DNA from: Pseudorhodobacter aquimaris
Lineage (GTDB): Bacteria > Pseudomonadota > Alphaproteobacteria > Rhodobacterales > Rhodobacteraceae
Length of the DNA: 64,000 nucleotides
Assembly: GCF_001202025.1 (NCBI RefSeq)
Contig: NZ_LGHS01000067.1
Location: 62,001 to 126,000, forward strand
Direction: 5' to 3'
Shown piece after piece: positions 53,604 to 62,280 of this stretch. Each line of letters begins with the position of its first letter. Within the stretch, counting starts at the first letter, position 1. Position numbers and translations under genes: made by a program. Below the pieces are notes generated by a model. It worked only from the letters and a program-made list of their open reading frames with translations, was not told the DNA's origin and searched no databases.

Positions 53604-54536
53604 TTACGGCAATATATGCAGCCAGCCCCAAGCCGTCAGGATCAACACGGCCGTGGCAATCAACACGGTGGAGGCAGCGACCCGCTTGGCCACCCCGTAC
53701 ATATTGGCAAAGAGGAAGGCATTGACCCCCGGCGCCATCGCAGCCGTCACCACCGCCGAGCGCAGTTGATCAAGGCTTAGGGCAAAGACGAAACGGCCAA
53801 GCCCATAGGTGATGATGGGATGAACGAAAAGCGTCAGGCTGCACAGCATGGTGATGGTTTTCATGTCCCCCTCGGGGCGATAGCGCAGCAATATTCCGCC
53901 AAGCCCGAAAAGGGCTGCGGGGATCGCCGCGCGTACCATCATATCCACCGCCGAATTGACTACATTCGGCAAGGGTAACCCGCCGATATTGACAATAAAG
54001 CCCGCCAGAATACCGATCACCAACGGCTGATGCAGGATAGAATCCACGACCCGTCGGGACAGCGCGAATTTGCTGACACCCTGACTGCGGGCCACCTCCA
54101 TCAAGGTGATGCCCAAAGAATAAAGGATCGGCGAATGCACCGCGATAATCGCATAGTTGGCGGTCAGCGCATCGGGGCCATAGGCGCGCTCCGTGATCGG
54201 CAATCCCAGCAACAGAGAGTTCGAAAAGCTGGCGACAAAGGCGATGGCAACTGCCTCGGGCGGGCTGCGATCAAAAAAGATCCGCGCCGCGAAATAGGCG
54301 ATTGCCCCAGCGCCGATCGCCCCGATGTAAAAGCTTGCCAAAAGACTGGGATCAAAGCTTTGCGCCAGATCGAGCCGACTGATCGAGCGGAACAAAAGGC
54401 AAGGCACGGCAAAGTTCTGCGCGAATTTCATCAGCCCGTCGACGGCGGCCTCATCCACGATAGCGCGCCATGCGGCCACATAGCCGGCGCCGATGATCAG
54501 AAATACCGGTAAGATGACATCAAGAAGGGCATTCAT
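53604..54536 (-). CDS. AEC (auxin efflux carrier) family transporter
   Basis: A 310-residue membrane protein with about ten helices in two repeats. Family marks are LPVFLIIGAGYVAAW at the start, FAQNFAVPCLLFRSIS, ASFSNSLLLGLPITERAYG in the crossover region and AMAPGVNAFLFANMYG near the end. Bacterial AEC proteins carry malonate, malate or other small acids; this one has no substrate clue. Last gene of the long leftward operon, overlapping the hydrolase gene by four bases (ATGA). Confidence 0.85.
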   Translation of the reverse strand: MNALLDVILPVFLIIGAGYVAAWRAIVDEAAVDGLMKFAQNFAVPCLLFRSISRLDLAQSFDPSLLASFYIGAIGAGAIAYFAARIFFDRSPPEAVAIAFVASFSNSLLLGLPITERAYGPDALTANYAIIAVHSPILYSLGITLMEVARSQGVSKFALSRRVVDSILHQPLVIGILAGFIVNIGGLPLPNVVNSAVDMMVRAAIPAALFGLGGILLRYRPEGDMKTITMLCSLTLFVHPIITYGLGRFVFALSLDQLRSAVVTAAMAPGVNAFLFANMYGVAKRVAASTVLIATAVLILTAWGWLHILP

Positions 54537-55351
54537 TGTGCGCGACCTGTCGGCGTATCCAGCTCTATCACCATCCCGTCATAAGCGGGGGTGATATGGT
54601 CCGGGGTTTCCGCCAGCAAGGTCGCGTAATCGAGGTCTATATGCATATTGGTCAAAACCGCACGCGCAGGGGCCGCGCGTTCAATCCAGCCCAAGGTCAT
54701 TTCCAGATGGGCATGGGTCGGGTGCGGTTTGCGGCGCAGGGCATCCACGACCCAGACCTCCAACCCCTTTAACAGCTCCCATTCCGCTTCGGGGATCTCA
54801 ACCGCATCGGGCAGATAGGCAAGGTTGCCGATGCGAAAGCCCAAGGCGTCCATCGCACCATGATGGGCAAGGAAGGGCTGAAAGGTGATATCCCCGCCGG
54901 CACCGGAAATGGTCACGGGCCCGTCTATCGGGTTCATATCCAACATCGGCGGATAGGATGAGCCGGGCGGCTGCACAAAAGCATAGCCAAAGCGGTCAAA
55001 CAGCGCGGTGCGGGTGGGGGCATCCGCCCAGACCGGCAAGCGCCCGTGCATATTGAACACCACCTGCCGCAGGTCGTCGAGACCGTGCACATGATCTGCA
55101 TGGGCATGGGTAAAGACCACCCCGTCCAGCGTGGCCACATCGGCCGCCAGAAGCTGTTCGCGCATATCGGGTGAGGTATCGATCAGCACGCGGGTGGTGC
55201 CTTGATCCGTCACCCGTTCCACCAGCATCGAACACCGGCGACGGCGATTTTTCGGGTTCGTCGGGTCACAATCGCCCCAATGCCCGCCAATCCGGGGCAC
55301 CCCGCCCGATGATCCGCACCCCAATATGGTATAGCGCAGCGTGTCGGTCAT
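54533..55351 (-). CDS. Metallo-beta-lactamase-fold hydrolase (PhnP-like)
   Basis: A 272-residue protein with the MBL metal motif FTHAHADHVHGLDDLRQ and a later His in FLAHHGAMDALGFRIG plus Asp in YLPDAVEIP. The start LGCGSSGGVPRIGGHWGDCDPTNPKNRRRRCS is typical of PhnP-type phosphodiesterases, where the Cys residues hold a structural zinc. PhnP opens cyclic ribose phosphates in phosphonate use, but no phn genes are near; in Rhodobacteraceae this gene regularly follows tatD. Overlaps tatD by four bases. Confidence 0.87.
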   Translation of the reverse strand: MTDTLRYTILGCGSSGGVPRIGGHWGDCDPTNPKNRRRRCSMLVERVTDQGTTRVLIDTSPDMREQLLAADVATLDGVVFTHAHADHVHGLDDLRQVVFNMHGRLPVWADAPTRTALFDRFGYAFVQPPGSSYPPMLDMNPIDGPVTISGAGGDITFQPFLAHHGAMDALGFRIGNLAYLPDAVEIPEAEWELLKGLEVWVVDALRRKPHPTHAHLEMTLGWIERAAPARAVLTNMHIDLDYATLLAETPDHITPAYDGMVIELDTPTGRAQ

Positions 55352-56133
55352 TTGGCTTTCCAGAACAGACGGTTAAAATTTTCGGTCGTAGCTTTGGCGA
55401 AGTCAGGCAATGAGAGGCCAAAGACCTCGGCCCCGACCTTGGCGGTATGGGCGGTATAGCTTGGCTCGTTGCGCCGCCCCCGATGGGGTGGCGGTGCCAG
55501 ATAGGGGCTGTCGGTTTCCAGCAAGATCCGGTCCAGCGGGGCCGCGGCAAAAATATCGCGCAGGTCCTTGGATTTGGGAAAGGCAGCGATGCCCGACATC
55601 GACAAATAGAACCCCAGATCAAGGCTGGCCCGTGCCAGTTCCGCGCTGGAGGAAAAGCAATGCATGACGCAAGTAAAGGCACCCTTGCGGTGTTCATCGG
55701 TCAGTATTTGCGCCATATCCTCATCAGCAGCGCGTGCGTGGATGATCAGCGGCAGCTTGGTTTCGCGTGCGGCCTCGATATGGATGTGCAGGCTCTTACG
55801 CTGTGCTGCGGCTGATTCCGCCGTGTAGTGGTAATCCAGACCGCTTTCACCGATGCCCACAAATTTCGGATGTTGGGCGAGGGCGATCAAATCGTCCACG
55901 CCTGCCATTGGCTCTGTTGCCACGCTCATCGGGTGGGTGCCCGCGGCGTAATAGACCGAAGGGTTCGCCTCGGCGATGGCGCGCACGGCTGGTTCATTTT
56001 TCAGCTTGGTGCAGATGGTCACCATGCGCATCACACCGGCAGCATGGGCACGGGCGATAATCTCGGGCAGTTCACCTTCGAAATCAGGGAAGTCCAAATG
56101 ACAATGGCTGTCTACGATCTGCGGAAGGGTCAT
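55348..56133 (-). CDS. tatD: TatD family metal-dependent deoxyribonuclease
   Basis: A 261-residue TIM-barrel hydrolase with VDSHCHLDFPDF (two His ligands), the Glu of GIGESGLDYHY, IIHARAADED and LLETDSPYLAPPPHRGRRNEP. TatD proteins are Mg2+-dependent 3'-5' exonucleases. The ATG at 56133 has AGAGG five bases upstream; the GTG at 56139 is less likely. It is coupled with holB upstream and the PhnP-like gene downstream. Confidence 0.9.
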   Translation of the reverse strand: MTLPQIVDSHCHLDFPDFEGELPEIIARAHAAGVMRMVTICTKLKNEPAVRAIAEANPSVYYAAGTHPMSVATEPMAGVDDLIALAQHPKFVGIGESGLDYHYTAESAAAQRKSLHIHIEAARETKLPLIIHARAADEDMAQILTDEHRKGAFTCVMHCFSSSAELARASLDLGFYLSMSGIAAFPKSKDLRDIFAAAPLDRILLETDSPYLAPPPHRGRRNEPSYTAHTAKVGAEVFGLSLPDFAKATTENFNRLFWKAK

Positions 56134-56135
56134 GG

Positions 56136-57275
56136 TCACCTCTGGGCGAGATTTCCCGCCGTCTCATCAATCTGTAGAACCATATCCATGAGAAGCGCGG
56201 CAGGGTCAAGGTTGACGGCCCGCCCGCGACGCGCACGCGTGGCCAGACCTTGCGCAAGATCAGCCCATTGACGGGCCGCATTTGCGTTGGGGGAAAGCCG
56301 CGCGATCAGCTCTGCCTCGTCCTTGGTGGCCTCGGGCGGGCAATGGCCAAGGGTGCCTGCACGGGCAAGGCGGGCGAGAAAAAGATCGATTAGCATCAGG
56401 ATCAGATCGAATGTTTCTTCCTTGCCGCGTCCGGCCCCCGTTTCGGCCAAGGCAGCGGCACGGGTCCGGTCCAACCGGGGCAATGTGGCAAACAGCGCAA
56501 TCAGCCCGGCATAAATCTTTAACCCGTCAAGGTTGAGGATTCGAATCGCCTCTCCCACCGATCCGCCCGAAAGCTCTGCCAAAGGCACAGGATTGGCGGG
56601 GGCATCATTGGTGGCGGCAAGCGCGGTTGCCATATCCTCGGGGTTGAGCGGTGTCAGGCGCAATTCCCGACACCGCGAACGGATGGTCGGGAGCAGGCGC
56701 GAGGGCTGGTGGCTGACCAGCAGCAAGGTGACATTCGGCGGCGGTTCTTCAAGCAGCTTGAGCAGGGCATTTGCCGCAGCCAAGTTCATCTCGTCTACCG
56801 TATCGATTATGGCCACACGCCGCCCGCCATCCGCCGCCGAAAGCGCGAAATAGGCCTTGAGCTTGCGCACCTCATCCACGGTGATCATGGATTTGAGCTT
56901 GCGCGCCTTGTCATCCCAAGCCCGCCGCAAAAGATATAGCCGCGGCTCCGATAACGCCATAATCCGGTGGGCAACGGGATGATCGGCCGGAATATCGAGG
57001 CTGTCGGGGCGCGGGGCCGCAAACATGCCACCGTTATCTTCGGGCGTGGCCAGCAAGAACCGCGCGATTTTCCATGCCAGCGTGGCCTTGCCAAGCCCCA
57101 AAGGCCCGGTGATCATCCAGCCGTGATGCAGCTTGCCGCTGTTAAAGGCATCCAGAAAAACGGCCTCGGCAGCGTGGTGGCCGATCAGGGCCAGCGTTTC
57201 GCGCGGGTGGGGGGCATCCTTGACGCGGTCGGGTTCGGGGAGGTCCTCAAGGGCGGGTTTGGGCGCGCGGCTCAT
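56136..57275 (-). CDS. holB: DNA polymerase III delta' subunit
   Basis: A 379-residue AAA+ clamp-loader subunit. It retains a P-loop (GPLGLGKATLAWKIARFLL) unlike the degenerate one of E. coli delta', has the coupling NALLKLLEEPP block and the SRC motif in TIRSRCRELRL. It works with tau/gamma and delta to load the sliding clamp. The 57275 ATG overlaps the tmk stop by four bases; the tmk-holB-tatD order is conserved in many bacteria. Confidence 0.9.
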   Translation of the reverse strand: MSRAPKPALEDLPEPDRVKDAPHPRETLALIGHHAAEAVFLDAFNSGKLHHGWMITGPLGLGKATLAWKIARFLLATPEDNGGMFAAPRPDSLDIPADHPVAHRIMALSEPRLYLLRRAWDDKARKLKSMITVDEVRKLKAYFALSAADGGRRVAIIDTVDEMNLAAANALLKLLEEPPPNVTLLLVSHQPSRLLPTIRSRCRELRLTPLNPEDMATALAATNDAPANPVPLAELSGGSVGEAIRILNLDGLKIYAGLIALFATLPRLDRTRAAALAETGAGRGKEETFDLILMLIDLFLARLARAGTLGHCPPEATKDEAELIARLSPNANAARQWADLAQGLATRARRGRAVNLDPAALLMDMVLQIDETAGNLAQR

Positions 57276-57904
57276 AGGGCGGCCTGCGCGGTGGCCAGAA
57301 CGTCGGCTGCGACCTGATCGGGCGCCCGCGCCCCGTCGATTACGGCAAAACGGGATTCTGATGCTGCGAGGGCCAGAAACCCTGCGCGCATGCGGGCTTG
57401 AAGATCGGTGCCCATATCCTCAAAGCGTTGCTCGGTGCCTGCGCGAGATACCGCGCGGGAATGGCCGGTCTTTGCGTCTATATCGATCAGAAGGGTCAGG
57501 TCGGGTTCAACCCCGATCATGCGCTTGTGCAGGTCATCGACCATCGCGCGCAGATCCGCACCCGCGCCGCGCCGGATGCCTTGATACATGCGGGTGCTAT
57601 CGGCGAAACGGTCGGTGATAACGATCTCGCCACGGGCAAGGGCGGGGCGGATGGTTTTCTCCAGATGGTCCCGGCGCGCGGCGGTGAACAAAAGGATCTC
57701 GGTTTCAGGCGACCAGCGGTCGGGTTCCCCTTCCAGCACCAAGCGGCGGATCTCCTCGGCGCCGGTGCTGCCGCCGGGTTCGCGCGTCAGCAAAACCTTA
57801 TGCCCCAACGCGCGCAACGCATCGGCCAAAAGTCGCGCCTGCGTGCTTTTGCCAGAGCCGTCAATGCCCTCAAAGCTGATGAAAAGCCCTTGGTCGCGTG
57901 TCAT
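57272..57904 (-). CDS. tmk: Thymidylate kinase
   Basis: A 210-residue kinase making dTDP from dTMP. P-loop FEGIDGSGKSTQARLL, the LLTREPGGSTGAEEIR region that binds the base, and the DR motif ITDRFADSTRMYQG are all in place. Length is normal. It follows dacC by one base and overlaps holB. Confidence 0.95.
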   Translation of the reverse strand: MTRDQGLFISFEGIDGSGKSTQARLLADALRALGHKVLLTREPGGSTGAEEIRRLVLEGEPDRWSPETEILLFTAARRDHLEKTIRPALARGEIVITDRFADSTRMYQGIRRGAGADLRAMVDDLHKRMIGVEPDLTLLIDIDAKTGHSRAVSRAGTEQRFEDMGTDLQARMRAGFLALAASESRFAVIDGARAPDQVAADVLATAQAAL

Positions 57905-57905
57905 T

Positions 57906-59060
57906 TCAGGTCGCTGGCTCTGCGTCCGTCAGGAACCGCTTTTGCAACACCAGCGCCGCCTTTTCCAATCGCTGCAAAAAGCCTGCCGCCGTCACGCCGT
58001 TTTCAGCCAGAAGCGGAACCTCGCGCTGTGGCAGGTCGGGCACGGAAATGGTCAACGTGCCAACCTCAGCCCCCGCCGCCAAAGGCGCCTTGAGCGGGCC
58101 GGTATAGCTGACCTCGGCCTTTACCCCGTCTTGGACAAGGGCCGGCACCAGCATGGTGATATCCTCGGCGGCGACCAGACCGACCTCGGGCGCACTGCCC
58201 AGCCAGACATCGGCCGAGGCGACACGCTGCCCCGCTTTGATCACGGTTTTCATCACGAACTGACGAAAGGCCCAGTTCATCATGCGGTCGGCCTCTTCGG
58301 CGCGGGCCTCTTCGGAGGTCATGCCGGTGATGACGAAAATCACCCGCCGGTCGCCCTGTTTGGCCGATCCGACCAGCCCATAGCCCGCCTCAGAGGTATG
58401 GCCGGTTTTCAACCCGTCAGCACCGCCGCCAAGTTTCAACAATGGGTTGCGGTTATGACGGTTGGCCGCAGCACGATCGGCATAGTTGAACTCGGTTTCC
58501 GCAAAGATGGGATAGAGGTCGGGAAATTCCTCGATCAACCGTTTGGCAAGAATGCCCAGATCGCGCATGGACATGCGTTGCGCAGGATCAGGCCAGCCAG
58601 AAGAATTGGCAAAGGTCGAATTATTCATCCCCAATGCCTTGGCGCGTTCGGTCATCTGATGGGAAAAGGCCTCTTCGGTGCCTGAAAGCCCCTCAGCCAC
58701 CACCACGCAGGCGTCATTGCCCGAATTGATGATGATCCCCTTGATCAGGTCGCGGGTCGTGGGCCGGTCGCGCTGGTTGAGGAACATGGTCGATCCGCCC
58801 ATCGCCTGCGCACGGGCCGAAACCGAAAACTCGGTGTCCATCGTGACGCGCCCGTCGCGCAACGCCTCAAACAGCATGTTCAGGGTCATCAGCTTGGACA
58901 TGGAGGCAGGTGGCAGTGAAACATCGGCATTCTTGTCCATCAACACGGTTTCGGTTGCCATGTCATAGACCCAGGCCGCCTGTGCGCGCGTCTCGAACGC
59001 CTGTGCCTGACCGATCAATGGCAGCATGACAAGCAGGCAAAGAAGGCGTTTGAACAGCAT
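57906..59060 (-). CDS. dacC: D-alanyl-D-alanine carboxypeptidase (penicillin-binding protein 5/6 type)
   Basis: A 384-residue exported serine peptidase that trims the last D-Ala of peptidoglycan pentapeptides. Signal peptide MLFKRLLCLLVMLPLIGQAQA; active-site Ser53-x-x-Lys56 in PASMSKLMT; the SGN triad residue in INSGNDACVV; and KTG in DGLKTGHTSEAGYG. The C-terminal PBP5_C beta domain follows, ending without an obvious amphipathic anchor. ATG 59060 with AAGGA upstream is preferred over 59132. The dac symbol is generic. Confidence 0.9.
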   Translation of the reverse strand: MLFKRLLCLLVMLPLIGQAQAFETRAQAAWVYDMATETVLMDKNADVSLPPASMSKLMTLNMLFEALRDGRVTMDTEFSVSARAQAMGGSTMFLNQRDRPTTRDLIKGIIINSGNDACVVVAEGLSGTEEAFSHQMTERAKALGMNNSTFANSSGWPDPAQRMSMRDLGILAKRLIEEFPDLYPIFAETEFNYADRAAANRHNRNPLLKLGGGADGLKTGHTSEAGYGLVGSAKQGDRRVIFVITGMTSEEARAEEADRMMNWAFRQFVMKTVIKAGQRVASADVWLGSAPEVGLVAAEDITMLVPALVQDGVKAEVSYTGPLKAPLAAGAEVGTLTISVPDLPQREVPLLAENGVTAAGFLQRLEKAALVLQKRFLTDAEPAT

Positions 59061-59077
59061 CTTGGGGTCCTTTCGGT

Positions 59078-59103
59078 TTAAAAGCCGGGCGCGCAGGCCC
59101 GGA
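59078..59103 (-). terminator. Terminator-like hairpin between SPOR and dac genes
   Basis: Read leftward, CCGGGC (59102-59097) pairs with GCCCGG (59090-59085) and is followed by CTTTTAAA. It lies seven bases beyond the SPOR stop and may reduce read-through into dac. Confidence 0.5.
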
Positions 59104-59109
59104 GCCGGA

Positions 59110-59916
59110 TTACCGCGAAACGAAATATGCATCGCTAAAGCCGAGTGATTTTACTTTTGCCAAGGTTGCGTTGCGATCTGCAGCGGCGACGGGGCCGGCT
59201 GTCACACCCCAAAAGGTCTTGCCCTGACTGCTGTCTTTGGTGACAGTGGCCGCAATCCCGGCTTTTTCCAAGGTAGAAGCGGCACGGGTTGCATTGGCCT
59301 CAACGCTGAAAATCCCGATCTGGACACGGTTCTTGGCGCTTTTGGCGGCGGGCCGTGCGGCGGGTTTCGGAGCGATATTGTCAAGTGCGGCACTGGCGGT
59401 GGCAACCGGATCGATTGTGCTGGTTTCCACCGTTTCATTGGCCGAAAGAATCGGGCGGGCGGCATCGGGGGTCTCGACGGGGACTTCCTCACGACGCAAT
59501 GCGGTTACGCTAATCGCGGTTGGTCGCCCGGCCAGAATGCCCAAAGCTGTCGCCGCATCAGATGATATTTGCAACGCAGGGCCGGGGTTAATGCGTTCAC
59601 GCCGGAACAGCGCGCCGATCACAAATTTGCCATTGGCCGGGTTGCGCAGGATCACCCGCTCTGGATCAACCGCATCGGGCGAGGCGACCCAGACACCCCC
59701 CAGCGAGGGGCGACCGTCCCAAAGGGCCTCATCGCTGACCTGAAAGACCTGCGGCGCCTCGACATCGCGGTCAACCAGCCGGATAGAGGTTGCAGAAGTC
59801 ACCTCATCGGCGTTTTTATCTTTGCTGGCAAAGGGGTTGCCGACACTTTGACAGGCGGTCAGGCCAAGTGCCGCCGCCGAAGCCAAAAGAATAACCCTGA
59901 TTGTTGCTCGTGCCAT
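59110..59916 (-). CDS. SPOR-domain lipoprotein with a degenerate RlpA-like region
   Basis: A 268-residue predicted lipoprotein: signal with lipobox LTAC (Cys22), a linker, a middle domain (about 70-145), a Pro/Ala-rich stretch, and a C-terminal SPOR domain (VQIGIFSVEANATRAASTLEKAGI...AYFVSR). SPOR domains bind denuded glycan strands at the septum. The middle region (GVWVASPDAVDPERVILRNPANGKFVIGALF...ISSDAATALGILAG) has the spacing of a double-psi beta-barrel as in RlpA, but lacks a clear catalytic Asp. Position beside a carboxypeptidase supports a cell-division role. Confidence 0.83.
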   Translation of the reverse strand: MARATIRVILLASAAALGLTACQSVGNPFASKDKNADEVTSATSIRLVDRDVEAPQVFQVSDEALWDGRPSLGGVWVASPDAVDPERVILRNPANGKFVIGALFRRERINPGPALQISSDAATALGILAGRPTAISVTALRREEVPVETPDAARPILSANETVETSTIDPVATASAALDNIAPKPAARPAAKSAKNRVQIGIFSVEANATRAASTLEKAGIAATVTKDSSQGKTFWGVTAGPVAAADRNATLAKVKSLGFSDAYFVSR

Positions 59917-60105
59917 GTGCTGCCTTTATTCCCACGCGAATTCTGTGCCGCGTTTGTTTGGTTCTGTTCGGGGGCTGCGATCTGTACCGCGCGCGCGTTA
60001 ACCCCCTTGGCGCACCATATCGCGATGCGCCTTGCGTGGGAAGTGCCACAGAGGATTTCGGCAAAAATTGGCATCCGGTTTTTGCGGGGCTAATCGCGCC
60101 TGTTA

Positions 60106-61047
60106 TCAAAAACGGCCGATGCGTTCGGTCAAAAGGGCAAAAAAGCCCTCGGCATCGACATCGCCGATAAACAGCGCATTTTCCGCCCTGTCGGTCACTC
60201 CCCACCAATCGGCCACGGTCATGCCCAATGTCAGTGCGGATTGCGTCTCGATTTCGACATTGACCTTGCGACCGGAAAACAACCCGGGCTGAAGCAGCCA
60301 GGCAATCACGCAAGGGTCGTGCAAAGGCGCGCCCTCTGATCCGTATTTCTCCTTGTCGAAACGTTCAAAGAAATCCGTCCATTCCGCGACCATCCGGCCC
60401 GGTTCCGTGCCCATATCACGAAAGGCCTGAACACGCGGGGCGGTTGTCAGGGCCTTATGGGTGACGTCCAGCGGCATCACCGTCAGGGGCGTGCCACATT
60501 TGAACACGACAGCAGCGGCCTCGGGGTCGACGTAGATATTGAACTCGGCTGTGGGGGTGATGTTGCCCACCTCGAAATAGGCGCCGCCCATCAGCACAAT
60601 CTCGGCGATTTTCGGTGCGATATCAGGAGCGCGTTGGAGGGCGGTGGCGATATTGGTCAGCGGCCCTAGCGCGCAAAGCGTGACAGCGCCCGCATCCTCG
60701 GCCCGCAGGGTGTCGATGATGAAATCCACCGCGTGCTGCTCTTGTAGGGGCATTTGAGGCGCGGGCAGCTGTGGCCCGTCCAGCCCGGTCTTGCCGTGAA
60801 CATGCTCGGCGGTGACCAGCTTGCGCGTCAGGGGCGCGTCGCAACCGGCAAAGACCTTGGTATCGGGCTTGCCCGCCAGTTCACATATGATGCGGGCGTT
60901 CTTGGCGGTCAGTGCCAGCGGCACATTGCCCGCAACGGCGGTGATTCCCAGCACCTCCAGCTCTGCCGGGCTGGCCAGCGCCAGCAGGATGGCGACGGCA
61001 TCGTCTTGGCCGGGATCGGTGTCGATGATGATTTTACGCGCTGCCAT
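60106..61047 (-). CDS. Inosine-uridine-type nucleoside hydrolase
   Basis: A 313-residue N-ribohydrolase that splits nucleosides into base and ribose. The Ca2+ cluster motif IIDTDPGQDDAVAIL is at the N terminus, followed by TAVAGNVPL, GPLTNIATAL, EIVLMGGAYFEVGN and TPTAEFNIYVDPEAA; HDPCVIAWLL gives the last Asp ligand. Pyrimidine versus purine preference cannot be set. AGAGGG precedes ATG 61047. The gap 59917-60105 downstream shows no gene. It stands behind the terminator of the iron-binding-protein gene. Confidence 0.9.
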   Translation of the reverse strand: MAARKIIIDTDPGQDDAVAILLALASPAELEVLGITAVAGNVPLALTAKNARIICELAGKPDTKVFAGCDAPLTRKLVTAEHVHGKTGLDGPQLPAPQMPLQEQHAVDFIIDTLRAEDAGAVTLCALGPLTNIATALQRAPDIAPKIAEIVLMGGAYFEVGNITPTAEFNIYVDPEAAAVVFKCGTPLTVMPLDVTHKALTTAPRVQAFRDMGTEPGRMVAEWTDFFERFDKEKYGSEGAPLHDPCVIAWLLQPGLFSGRKVNVEIETQSALTLGMTVADWWGVTDRAENALFIGDVDAEGFFALLTERIGRF

Positions 61048-61105
61048 AAACCCTCTCAGAATTCTTTGGGCCAACAGACCGCAGGAAGGATGCCTTGTCC
61101 ATGCC

Positions 61106-61133
61106 AAAAACCGGAGGCATGTACGCCCCCGGT
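61106..61133 (-). terminator. Rho-independent terminator of the iron-binding-protein gene
   Basis: Read leftward, ACCGGGGGC and GCCTCCGGT form a nine-pair stem with one mismatch and a six-base loop, followed by TTTTTGG. It lies about 35 bases past the stop. Confidence 0.75.
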
Positions 61134-61168
61134 CCCGTGAAGTAATTTGATGTTGGTTCGGCCGCTGA

Positions 61169-62176
61169 TCAGCCGTCGAAATCGATCTCTTCGATGATGT
61201 GCAGGGCGGCAGGGCGTGCCTTGGCCACATCGGTCAGGTTGATGCTGTCGGCGGTGAAGTCACCCCAGCTTTGCACGATTTCCGAACGGGCAACGCCGTC
61301 CTTGACGGGGAATTCGTGGTTGGTTTCGGCATAGATCTGCTGTGCCTCATCACCGGTCAGCCATTCCATGAACTGCAAGGCTTGTTCCTTGTTCGGCGCG
61401 GATTTCGTCATCGCCACACCGGAAACGTTCAGATGCGTACCGCTGCCTTCAAAGGTAGGGAACACGATACGGACAGAATTTGCCCATTCTTGCTGTTCCG
61501 CATCATCCATCATCTTGCCCATGTAATAGGTGTTCCCGATGGAGATATCACATTCGCCTGCCCAGATCGCCTTGACCTGATCGCGGTCGCCGCCGACGGG
61601 CTTGCGCGCCAGATTAGCCTTCACGCCTTCGGCCCAGGTTTTCGCAGCTTCTTCGCCGTGATGGGCGATAACGGCCCCCAGCAGCGCGATGTTATAGTCG
61701 CTGGTGCCGGAACGGGAACAGATGCGGCCCTTCCATTTGTCCGAGGCCAGATCCTCATAGGTGGTGACTTCGCCATCCGCGACCCGGTCCTTGGAGGCAT
61801 AGACGATCCGCGCACGTGAGGTGACGCCGAACCAATGATTATCGGCATCGCGCAATCCGACGGGGATATTGGTGTTCAGCACATCCGAGGTTACGGGCTG
61901 GGTCACGCCTGCATCGACGATCTCGGTCAGCCGGGCGATATCAACTGTCATCACCAGATCGGCGGGGCTACGGTCGCCCTCGGCAACCAGACGCTCGGCC
62001 ATACCTTTGCCAACGAAGGCGATGTTTACATCAATGCCGGTTTCTGCGGTAAAGGCGTCGGCCAAGGGCTGGATCAACTCTGGCTGGCGGTGGGAATAGA
62101 CGTTTACCTCATCGGCAAGCACGGGCAGTGCGGTGCTGGCAAGCGCGAGGGCGGCGGTGGACAAGCGAAGAAACAT
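61169..62176 (-). CDS. Periplasmic ferric iron-binding protein (FbpA/FutA-like)
   Basis: A 335-residue exported binding protein: signal MFLRLSTAALALASTALPVLA, then VNVYSHRQPELIQPLADAF, FVGKGMAERL, and the tyrosine pair in GNTYYMGKMM that ligates Fe3+ in the family; Tyr and His of YSHRQ may complete the site. Its ABC permease and ATPase do not follow: a terminator closes the unit. It must rely on a permease encoded elsewhere. The 104-base upstream region is AT-rich, but I cannot point to a certain Fur, Irr or RirA box. Confidence 0.88.
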   Translation of the reverse strand: MFLRLSTAALALASTALPVLADEVNVYSHRQPELIQPLADAFTAETGIDVNIAFVGKGMAERLVAEGDRSPADLVMTVDIARLTEIVDAGVTQPVTSDVLNTNIPVGLRDADNHWFGVTSRARIVYASKDRVADGEVTTYEDLASDKWKGRICSRSGTSDYNIALLGAVIAHHGEEAAKTWAEGVKANLARKPVGGDRDQVKAIWAGECDISIGNTYYMGKMMDDAEQQEWANSVRIVFPTFEGSGTHLNVSGVAMTKSAPNKEQALQFMEWLTGDEAQQIYAETNHEFPVKDGVARSEIVQSWGDFTADSINLTDVAKARPAALHIIEEIDFDG

Positions 62177-62280
62177 TGTTGACCTCTTTAGTCTGAATTT
62201 TCTGAACTCCTTAAACCCGACTCTTTTACTCCGGTCAATGGCTGACTTTATTTATCAAGATGAGTACGCAGTGTTTTAAG

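Noticed and set aside
62177-62280. Iron box (Fur, Irr or RirA) upstream of the iron-binding protein
   Set aside because: The region is AT-rich, but no convincing dyad matching a known consensus could be read by eye.
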